64,000 bases of DNA from Cavenderia fasciculata (taxonomy: Eukaryota > Evosea > Eumycetozoa > Acytosteliales > Cavenderiaceae). Under the pieces are notes generated by a model, which saw only the letters and a program-made list of their open reading frames with translations, was not told the origin of the DNA and did no database searches. Below, piece by piece: positions 56,229-64,000 of the stretch. Position 1 is the stretch's first letter. Every line of letters starts with the position of its first letter. Where the stretch lies: positions 592,889 through 656,888 of the forward strand of contig NW_004457713.1 of assembly GCF_000203815.1 (NCBI RefSeq). Direction: 5' to 3'. The translations under genes were made by a program, and so were the position numbers.

Positions 56229-56834
56229 CTATTATCAATAAAGACTGGGGACTATCCGACCGTGTACCAAATAGCCACGCATGTATGACGACGTGGTACA
56301 AGGCTGAGTATTTAAGAGAACTCGTAGAGAGAGATAGGTTGTTCATTCGTTAGTCACTATTTCCCCACATATTACTATTGTTTTCTATCACTTGTAATCT
56401 CTACCTTTGCTAGTTTTAGTAGTAGTAGTATTTTGTTTGTTCATTGATTGTTCTTGTATCTTTTGTTGTTGTTGTTGTTGTTGTTGTTTAAGTTGTTCAG
56501 AAGTTTGTCTGGATTGAGATACGAAACCTATCATCTAGGATTTATGAGACCAAAACTCGAGCTTTTTTCGTTTTTCAGTTGTTTCCTAATTGGGGTTGGT
56601 GGTTCCTAAAGAGAGATAAAATACCACAACCACCAACTCCAATTATGCTGTGAGATATATTGTTGTAGATCAAGATCATCTTCCATCCAATAAACTAGAC
56701 AGCTACTCTCCCAGATACATCAAATTTAGAGAGAAATCAATTAAAAATAATGCATACAAGAGAGGATTTAAAATAAAAAAAAAATAAAAATTCCAAAAAG
56801 AGGAAAGGAGTACAATTGTTGGTGTCAACATTCG
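56229..56834. other. intergenic with CTG/TTG run
   Basis: Contains (GTT)n at about 56460-56487 and no coding frame I can support. The first 120 bases may be retroelement remnant. Confidence 0.45.
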
Positions 56835-57930
56835 TCATGCACGGTTCAGTCGACAAAAAAAAACGAAAAAACGACTCATATTAAAGCTAGATGATTCAAC
56901 CCCTGTTCCTAGCTTTTGTCGATAGTTTATCTTTGAATTAAATAATTCATCTTTATCATCATCCTCATCTTCCTCTTCACTATCATCATCCTCTTCCTCT
57001 TCTTCGTCTTCTTCAATGGTAGGTTGATCAAACATAGGTTGCATAGATGTATGTATCTTTAGATTGTCAATGGGAGTTGGTGGTATACCAGATGCCTTCT
57101 CCTTTTCCATTTCAATCTCTTCTTGTTCACTTTCATCATTGGTTTGAATGGCGATGAATTTGGTGACTGTGATGCTAGAACAGTGAATCTTTTAACAGTA
57201 CTCTCTTGTGACGATTCAATAGTACTACCAGATGCGCCAGGTGATTTCTGTGATGGCATTTCTGTCAATTTCGAAGAGATGAATTCTTGAGTTGAAAGAC
57301 CATTATTACTCTTGCTATTATTATTATTATTGTTATTATTAATTCCAAATTTTGTTGTTGTTGTTGTTGTCGTTGTTGTTGGTTTCATTTCAACATCTTT
57401 ATCATCTTCATCCTCATCATCTTGATTGTCTTGAGTTGCAGGTGGTATGGTAGTTGATTGATTCGATTGTGTAGAAGAACTTTGGTGTTTCTCTTTTTGA
57501 GAGCCGACTTTTAAAGACGTCAATGTCCATCTCTTGTTCTTCGTCTTGGTCAAAGCGAAACACTTGTGATACTTGGTGTTGTTGTTGTGTGCCGCCGCCA
57601 GTTCCCGATGAATCATCAACAGTCTGAGAGGCAGCGTTTAAAAAGCTGAGTGGTTGGATGGCAAAGCCAGGTGAAAAGAAATCAGGTATCTCTGTCTTGT
57701 TTGCATAATCTGTGAATATGTCAACTTCTTCTAGCTCTTCTTCTTTTTCATTGTCATCGTTGTCATCATCATCATCATCATCATCATCATCTCCACTACT
57801 ACTACTACTAGTATCATCAATCTTTTTCGAGGTAGTATTATAATCAGCCTGCGAGTTTTCAATGATATCGTCTTGATCAGACTCTGTTGACTTTTCAGTT
57901 GTAGTTGTTGGTGTTGTTGTTACAGAACTA
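56835..57930 (-). pseudogene. disrupted gene for an acidic low-complexity protein
   Basis: Three overlapping open frames on the minus strand read as one product if two frameshifts are allowed. From about 57930: TTPTTTTEKSTESDQDDIIE, poly-Asp, then DIFTDYANKTEIPDFFSPGF, AIQPLSFLNAASQ and FRFDQDEEQEMDIDVF. A shift near 57500 leads to SSTQSNQSTTIPPATQD, poly-Thr and poly-Asn, then ISSKLTEMPSQKSPGAS and RFTVLASQSPNSSPFKP. A shift near 57130 leads to MEKEKASGIPPTPIDNLKIH, an acidic run and INYRQKLGTGVESSSFNMSR. No start codon fits well at the 5' end. I do not recognise the family; composition suggests a nuclear protein. It may instead be a spliced gene with introns I cannot see, though no good GT-AG pair bridges the shifts. 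Confidence 0.5.
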
Positions 57931-58434
57931 GTATAGAATATCCATTCTAATAACTATAAACTATTCATATAATCTAATAAATAGAATAGTTAGTAAACTG
58001 CCACCTTTGAGATTGTTTGCGACCCACTAATTAAACAATCTCTCTGTCTAAATATCAGGATAATCTATTGTGTATACATACATATAATATCTATCCCGAT
58101 TGCTATGTCTTTTGGGATCATACTACACTATCAAATACAACAATTGATCTCTCTCTATACCCACTGTGGAATATATTGGTATATACCAAGTGATTGTTAT
58201 AATGTTGAACTATGATAACTGCATCATAGTATTATTATTGTGTCTACCCGCACTGCTATTGTTGAACCTTTCCTTCTATCCTTATAATAATAACTATATA
58301 GTTATTGTTGTGGTTGAAAATCCAAGGTATTTGTCTTTGAATGTTGATTGTCGATTTAAATGTTTACAAAAAGTAAAAGCAAAACGAAAAAAAAAACATT
58401 TTTGAGTGTTTATTTTATTTTAAATTAAACTTAT
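57931..58434. other. intergenic
   Basis: A/T-rich. A short + strand open frame (58166-58405) looks spurious. It presumably holds the promoter of the ankyrin gene. Confidence 0.45.
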
Positions 58435-60501
58435 GTGATGATACAAACAAATATTATAACAATCTTTAGAAATGTATATTTAAAACAATTGATATTTAAT
58501 AAAGTAAAAGAGATATCAAATCAAATAGCAACGAATATACAACACAATAAATGGGTCAACAACAAAAGACTAGTAAATAGATCAAAAAGTGGAAAAGAGA
58601 TTAGTAGTAATAATAGTAGATTACTTTGTATGATCACAAACTATGCAATGTCATGGGACTTTATCAAACATTATCTACCACCAAGAGACAGTGTATTGTT
58701 GGATAGAAGGGTACAAGCAATCACACAATACTGTACACATCCAAATGCATCACTGTCAACACTATTACATCTATTGGAATGGTCACCAGACTATGACCCT
58801 TCTTTTATCACGACCAAGATGAAATGCATCTTTCGTACAAGTCTATCCAATATGATTGCAAGTGTTGGTCATACAGATATACTTGATCACCTTTTAAAAA
58901 GATACCCAAACAAGATTGATTTACAACATGTCATTGATGTGGCAGCTGAAAATGGTCATCTTTCTATTATTGAATTGGTAAACAAGTACTGTACGTGTAA
59001 TAATTTATTTTAGTTTCTTCATTACAATAGAACTGAAGGATGTACAAAATTAGCATTAAAAGGTGCTGCAAGATTTGGTCATTTTGAAATTGTTAAAGTA
59101 AAGTTAAAAAAAAAAAAAAAGAATAATAATAAATTAATTTTATTTATTTATTTATTTTATAGTTTTTACATTTTAATAGAACAGAAGGATGTGATCAAGA
59201 AACAATGGATCAAGCATCATCAAATGGTTATTTTGAAATTGTAAAGGTAAATTAATATTTAAAAATTTTAATATTTCTTTTTTATTTATTTATATTTCTT
59301 TCTTTTCTTTTTATTTATTTAGTTTTTAAATTTAAATAGAACAGAAGGATGTACAACAGATGCAATTGATAAAGCATCAATTAATGGAAATTATAATATA
59401 GTTGAATGGTTATATTTTAATCGTACAGAAGGGTTCTCACAATATGCAATCAATTTTGCAAATAGTTTAGAGATATTATCATTTCTACAACGCAACTCGA
59501 CACACCATAGTAGTAGTACTACAGAAGCAATGGAAATTTCAGCATTAAATGGTAGATTAGATATGGTACAATTTCATCATAAATATTTATCAACAATGGA
59601 AAATATAAACTATAGCAAGGCAATCGATTATGCATCATCAAATGGACATTTGGATATTATAAAAGTAATTTAAAAATCAAAAAAAAAAAAAAAAAAAAAG
59701 TTTATATTAATAATCTATATTATTTATTTAGTATTTATTTAATAATAATAATAGAAATATTTCATGTACAGAGATGGCAATTGATGATGCCATTTTTTAT
59801 AATCATTCATTGGATATTATATCATACCTAGTTGAACAATTAAAGGCAAAATGTTCATCACATGCAGTTGATCGTGCTGCTGAATTGGGTAGACTTGATA
59901 TTATCCAATATCTTGACAAACACTATAAAGAGGAAACATCTATTTGGACATTTGGTGCAATGAATTATGCAGCTCAATTTGGTCATTTTGAAATTGTTAA
60001 AGTAAGTAAAAAAAGTAAAAAAAAAAAAAAAGAATAATCATTCATTTATTTTGTATTTTTTAGTTTTTACATTTTAATCGTACAGAAGGTTGTACTGTTG
60101 ATGCAATGGATCAAGCCTCATCAAATGGTTTTTTAGAAATTGTAAAGGTAATAGAAAAAAAAAAAAAAAAAAAAAAAAAAAAGAAAAATATAACTCTTTC
60201 TAAATTTATTTTATAGTTTTTAAATTTAAATAGAACAGAAGGATGTACAAATTATGCTATTATTAATGCCTCGAGAAATGGAAAGGGTAAAGTGGTTGAG
60301 TATTTATATGAAAATGGCCAATCTGGGGGATGTACCAATCAAGCCTTATTTGTGGTAAAAGGAACACACAAATATTTGAGTGTTGTAAAATACCTATTTG
60401 CAAACAACATTCTAGACAATCAACACATTACAAATGATGTCACCAGTTATTATTCGACCCGTGGCTATTATGAAATTTTGGATTTTGTATTGTCTCTATA
60501 G
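58435..60501 (+). CDS. ankyrin-repeat protein of the dictyostelid NRTEGC family
   Basis: Seven exons: 58435-58977, 59014-59097, 59163-59246, 59323-59664, 59732-60001, 60064-60147 and 60217-60501; 563 residues with every intron in phase 0. Exon 1 has the family's N-terminal region (ITIFRNVYLKQLIFNKVKEI, SWDFIKHYLPPRDSVLLDRR) and the first ankyrin-type helices (VIDVAAENGHLSIIEL). The later exons code repeats of the pattern FLHFNRTEGC..eAMDQASSNGYFEIVK; three exons are exactly 84 bases, one 28-residue repeat each. The first intron would be only 36 bases, shorter than the others, so that join is the least certain. No signal peptide. The family is large in dictyostelids; its function is not established. 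Confidence 0.78.
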
Positions 60502-60858
60502 AAAAAAAACAACAGCAATCAATTGGATTTTAATCATTGTATCAATCAAAATTTGATACAATTCTAGACAGTTAAATGAGTAAAAATTATAAAAAAACAA
60601 CAAACTTGAGCCCGCACAATTCTATCAGGTCTGATGATTTTGACTTTTCACAAATCTTTGTTTATTTTTAAATTAATGTTTTGTTGTTTGATAATGGTTA
60701 GGATTAGTTTGGAAAGAGGGAATGCGGTAGGGCAGCTAGATTACCCAAATGAAAGAGAATTTGCTAAAGTGTGATATCAGTTGGAGATGAGTGGCAGACC
60801 ATCGATCAGATTGACATTTAGATAGCTTGGAAGTTTAAGATATTCTAGATGGAATATG
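60502..60858. other. intergenic
   Basis: Nothing I can assign. It includes an A-run and a less A/T-rich part at 60700-60850 that could be older retroelement sequence. Confidence 0.4.
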
Positions 60859-60905
60859 GTTTTGGATTGTTGCTTGTTCTAAAAATAAATTGGTTAAAGA
60901 TATCG

Positions 60906-60941
<36 letters not shown>

Positions 60942-61476
60942 CTCACTAGCACAATAGGCTATAATACTGGGTTGATATAATTATTATTATTCTTATTATT
61001 TAGTGAATTATTATATTATTAATATTATTATTGATAGTTGTAGAGAGAATAGAAGAGGATGGCGGTGGTGAAGAGGATGAGAGGAATGAAGCTGAGGGTG
61101 AACGGTTATAGATGAAGAGTACGCAGAGTCTTGTACCTCTCTAAATGACTAGGTAGTGCGATCTTGTAGACAGTAGGATGGTTGTAGTTGGAGGAGAATC
61201 GAAGGATGATAGTTTGTATTCGTTCTGTAATCGTATGTATTACTGATTCGTCGGTTTGGTTCATTAGAGCCAAGTGCCATCGGTTACATAATTCTAACGT
61301 CTTGTCCCAGTTTACTTTTATAATATGTCGCATATCACTTATCAATCTAGCTCGCAGGTATTGTTCAGTGAATGGTTCATCTCTTTGGTGACGTAGATCA
61401 TTACGTCGGAACCATATTCGTTCTAGTGTTGCAGCGACCAAGTTTATAGTCATTGGAGTTTGTTTGAGGTTGACGC
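60859..61476 (-). mobile_element. second 5'-truncated TRE-like ORF2 end
   Basis: Minus-strand copy of the element at 54971-55963. It codes the last 115 residues of ORF2 without a frameshift (stop at 61106), from LKQTPMTINLVAATLERIWF to LRTLHL; the final ~75 residues are identical to the other copy. Then come the A/T-rich 3' UTR, a 35-base A-tract (T's at 60907-60941), the GCGATATCTTTAACC link and the first ~45 bases of the R unit, where similarity stops. Homology to the other copy begins abruptly near 61476, marking the 5' truncation. The 5' end points toward the tRNA-Ile, as the other copy's 5' end points to the tRNA-Glu. Confidence 0.8.
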
Positions 61477-61841
61477 AAATATGGCACCAACTCCGAAATT
61501 ACCATACTTGCGGTGAAACCTTAAGCCTTGGGTGCGTCCAAGACCGACTGCCGCTCTCAACTCTCGCGCCGATTTACTCCCCATTGTGGACACTCGTCTT
61601 TACGTGTTGCATATTGTATTTGAGATGTCAGATGGCTTTCTATCGCGACGGCCCAGTAGGTCCTCCACTACCTTCCCGTTACTTGTTGCAGTCTGGCTAC
61701 CCAATCTCCTGCTGAGAAGGGGAAACTAACCCGGTCATCCTTCCGTGGGGGTGTCCTGTCTCTAGATCCCTAGAGTCGGATGGTTTTTCTCCTCAATCCC
61801 CCCAATTGTGTCAAGTTAAACGTTGGCGCCAAAGGTAAAGT
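61477..61841. other. GC-rich island
   Basis: About 365 bases near 50% G+C in a window that is otherwise mostly 25-35%. Open frames are short and cross-strand, and I recognise no protein or rRNA. It lies between a retroelement 5' end and tRNA genes and may be a non-coding RNA, a SINE-like unit or foreign DNA. Confidence 0.45.
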
Positions 61842-61921
61842 TCGAGGGCAGGATTCGAACCTATGACCTTTACGTTCCCGGGGTAGCACACTCCCGACTC
61901 ACTTGCCACGCCATGCCCCGA
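61842..61921 (-). tRNA. tRNA-like sequence (degenerate or unusual)
   Basis: On the minus strand, TCGGGGCA at the 5' end pairs with TGCCCTCGA at the 3' end over 8 pairs with one bulged T, and a perfect B-box GGTTCGAATCC lies at 61851-61861. A D-arm-like GGC...GTC pair can be drawn. The anticodon stem is imperfect and no anticodon can be assigned with confidence. It lies 55 bases from a good tRNA-Ile in divergent orientation. It may be a tRNA pseudogene or a tRNA-derived SINE head. Confidence 0.35.
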
Positions 61922-61976
61922 TGGTGAAAATTGGGGTCAAAACGACCAAATTAGTTAATGAGAACATCTAAAAATT

Positions 61977-62049
61977 GCTCGTTTAGCTCAGTCGGTAGAG
62001 CACGGTGCTAATAACGCCGCGGTCGCAGGTTCGATCCCTGCAATGAGCA
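61977..62049 (+). tRNA. tRNA-Ile (anticodon AAU)
   Basis: 73 bases. The acceptor GCTCGTT pairs with AATGAGC and the discriminator is A. The D-arm is AGCTCAGTCGGTAGAGC, the anticodon arm CGGTG-CTAATAA-CGCCG has AAT at the anticodon, and the T-arm GCAGG-TTCGATC-CCTGC is perfect. No intron. T-runs follow at 62061-62067. Confidence 0.96.
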
Positions 62050-62112
62050 ATAATAATAGTGTTTTTTTCTGTGCCGAGGTTTTCTCGTTGGCCTTTTTTT
62101 TTTGTTCTTTCT

Positions 62113-62939
62113 GCATTCTCTACACCTGGTGCTACATTTATATCCAACTTTGGTCAAATTTCATTAATTAAATTTTGATCACCAAAACATAGTAAATGGT
62201 TGAGAAAAAAAATCCAAAAAAAAAAAATAATAATAAAATTTTTATCACTTTTTTTATATTGAATTCTTTTTCCTTTTCTATTCTATTTGACTCTATATTT
62301 AGTAGACTCTTTCTAACATCTTTTGGTAAATTTAATTTTTGTTTAAAATAAATTTTAAGAAAGTTATTCAACTTTTGTTTTACTCTAAACAATCCAAATT
62401 AAACCAAATATTTTTAACACTTTTTACAATCTTTTCCTTTATTTTTCCATTGACTCTATAATTACTAAACTCTTTATAATATCTTTAAATGAATCTACTT
62501 TTTCTTAAAAAATTTAATTCAATATTGTTGGAAGGATTTACATGAACCAACCAAAAGAGGTTTTGTAAAGAATTCAACATCAAACAAAATAAAAATTTGT
62601 TATTAACCATTTTTATAAAAAAATGAACAGAGATTTTGACAACTGGACTATGGGAACTGCAATTTAGTCGTTGGTTGCATGGAAATGACAGTGGGTGTAA
62701 TTAAGAATTCATTTTTAACACATACTAACCCCACAATGAGAGGGAGGTTAATTTCGTACTAATATACAGGAGTTGGATTTCCTTTTATATTCTGTCATAT
62801 ATAAACTGGAACGACTAGTCACTCTCAGAATTTTTTGCCATTTTAAAAAATTACAATTCATTTGGTAGGTTTGGTGATCAGAATTTATCGGAATTTGACC
62901 AAAGTTGGATAGAAATGTAGCACCAGGTGCAGAGAATGC
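62113..62939. mobile_element. element bounded by ~75-base inverted repeats
   Basis: 62113-62188 and 62869-62939 are inverted copies of each other: GCATTCTCT(A/G)CACCTGG at the outer ends, then TATCCAACTTTGGTCAAATT and, after a short divergent part, GATCACCAAA. Identity is about 85% with one internal length difference. The 680-base interior is A/T-rich with no transposase frame. This fits a non-autonomous DNA transposon (MITE-like) or a hairpin-type repeat. No obvious target-site duplication is seen. Confidence 0.6.
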
Positions 62940-63147
62940 TTTACTAAACTATGCTCTATCTTGTCGAGGGCCCTACGATATAGATAGTAATAGGATAGTA
63001 ATAATCAAGATCTTATATAAACTATGGTTAGTCTTATAGATTGTATAGTGTTATATAAAATGTAATAATAATGAATGATGAGAGCTGTTGCTCGTTTGTA
63101 GGTGCGTGAGAATTGGGATTTTGTAAAAAAGGTCCATTCTCATTACA
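62940..63147 (-). mobile_element. possible 3' LTR start of the Ty3/gypsy element
   Basis: On the minus strand, after the integrase/chromodomain frame, a purine run GGTAGGGAA is followed by TGTAATGAGAATGG at 63147, the form expected for a polypurine tract and LTR start. The other LTR end cannot be fixed without the second LTR. Confidence 0.35.
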
Positions 63148-63200
63148 CATTCCCTACCAAGCTAGAAACAATGTTTCAATTGAATCAACTTGATAGATAC

Positions 63201-64000
63201 TTATTTTTTTTTATGATTTTTGGGGTTGTTCTTCAACTGGTATTCATAGGCTTCCACGAGTGATTTAGTCTTGTTGTAAGCCTTGAGAACGACCTCATGT
63301 ATCCAATTGTTGTGGTCTTCATCTAGTCCATCATACTTTACCAAGTATTCGATTCTAGATCCGCGTCCATACTTTTGGTTTCTTTTCCCAATGATTTCCA
63401 CAATGTCTTGTACGTCAGTGTCGACGCCATCTGCATCCATAATATAAATGTCTGATACATTTACTGTACGGTTTTGACGATCGCCTTTACGGTTGTTGAT
63501 TTTGATTGATACATTGGTTGGGCTGATAATCTTTGTAACTTTGAAAGGACCAGCATACTTTGATCTCAACTTGTAGTCGTTTTCGTTCAGTTCTGTTTTA
63601 TGTGTATCTAGAACAGCCCGCTTGACTTTAACCAGGTCACCAATCTTGTATTCGCATGACTTGGCTCTTCCTTTATCGTATTGTATTTGATTTCTGATCT
63701 GAGCTTCCAGCATGTTTGATTTCGCCATTTGGCGATAGGTTTCCATATTACGACGATAGTCGCTGAATGGCATGCTCAGTGCATTCCATGGCATAATCGG
63801 TTCGCGATTTGATTGGGTGTATAGCCGGTGCTTGTGTTGATATTATTGTTAATAATCGCTTCGATTATTTGGTAGTCCCTTGCCCATTGGTTTTTTTCAT
63901 TAGACATTTTTCGGATTGCACTCAAGATTTGCTTGTTGATAATCTCGGTCTGTCCATCAGCCTGGGGCCGATGGGGTTGAGTCATTTTTAGTTGAGTACC
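63201..64000 (-). pseudogene. Ty3/gypsy integrase C-terminus with chromodomain, frameshifted and partial
   Basis: The frame entering from the right edge codes TQPHRPQADGQTEIINKQIL, the conserved 'HPQ.DGQTE..N' part of the gypsy integrase core, up to GYTPNQIANR at about 63805. There the frame shifts by one base and continues as MPFSDYRRNMETYRQMAKSN, the GPY/F-type segment KLRSKYAGPFKVTKIISPTN and a chromodomain (EYLVKYDGLDEDHNNWIHEV). Stop at 63201. Chromodomain-bearing Ty3 elements (skipper type) are known in Dictyostelium, where one lineage targets tRNA surroundings. The frameshift makes this copy probably inactive; the rest of pol is outside the window. The chromodomain is assumed to guide integration by binding methylated histone. 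Confidence 0.88.

Noticed and set aside
58166-58405. Hydrophobic 79-residue plus-strand frame upstream of the ankyrin gene
   Set aside because: Composition follows the A/T-rich promoter and there is no conserved feature or splice to the next gene.
62168-62392. Minus-strand open frame of 74 residues inside the inverted-repeat element
   Set aside because: Rich in Lys, Ile, Asn and Phe from A/T sequence, with no transposase motif; it crosses the left inverted repeat.

Overview
This is an A+T-rich, intron-containing eukaryotic window from a social amoeba (Dictyostelia). The evidence is short A/T-rich GT-AG introns, long CAA and AAT triplet runs coding poly-Gln and poly-Asn, a CudA-type transcription factor, Psi-type PA14 and cysteine-repeat membrane proteins, ComC-like LRR/EGF adhesins and tRNA-associated retroelements. 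The large F-box-like/LRR family fits a species such as Cavenderia (Dictyostelium) fasciculata; the species is an inference, the group is well supported.

Layout. 1-466: last exon of UDP-glucose pyrophosphorylase. 1064-18375: head-to-tail array on the + strand of one family (F-box-like N-terminus, degenerate LRR/FNIP-like repeats, conserved C-terminal block). It has six intact members (1064, 3115, 6911, 11161, 14392, 16489), one broken member (9121-11038), one heavily decayed member (13195-14215) and one member reduced to two stubs (5014-5088 and 6335-6600), between which a BTB-like gene lies on the opposite strand. 18422-19987 (-): an unrelated LRR-like gene. 20609-28079 (-): a five-exon gene for a cell-surface protein of about 2392 residues. 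28080-30630: a large divergent regulatory region. 30631-32817 (+): cudA. 32926-36354 (-): condensin kleisin NCAPH. 36771-37859 (+): NDUFAF3-like mitochondrial protein. 38096-38481 (+): a small secreted WAP-like protein. 38593-40718 and 41660-43695 (-): two Psi paralogues. 44477-45983 (+): an FBXO3 orthologue (F-box, SMI1/KNR4-like, ApaG). 46046-49596 and 49789-53401 (-): two LRR/EGF/TM adhesin paralogues.

Right end (53800-64000): tRNA genes with retroelement debris. A tRNA-Glu (53820-53890, -) has stacked A-tailed non-LTR insertions. The first is bounded by a perfect 14-base duplication that lies 44-57 bases upstream of the tRNA, the window used by TRE5-type elements. Further right are an RT fragment, a disrupted acidic gene, an ankyrin-repeat gene built of 84-base phase-0 exons, a second non-LTR 3' end, a GC-rich island with a tRNA-like sequence, a tRNA-Ile(AAU), an inverted-repeat element and the frameshifted integrase/chromodomain end of a Ty3/gypsy element.

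Working together: most identifiable products belong to the cell surface (adhesins, Psi), to development (CudA) or to probable ubiquitin adaptors (F-box array, FBXO3, perhaps BTB). Housekeeping genes (UGPase, NCAPH, NDUFAF3) are interspersed. I see no operons and no CRISPR.
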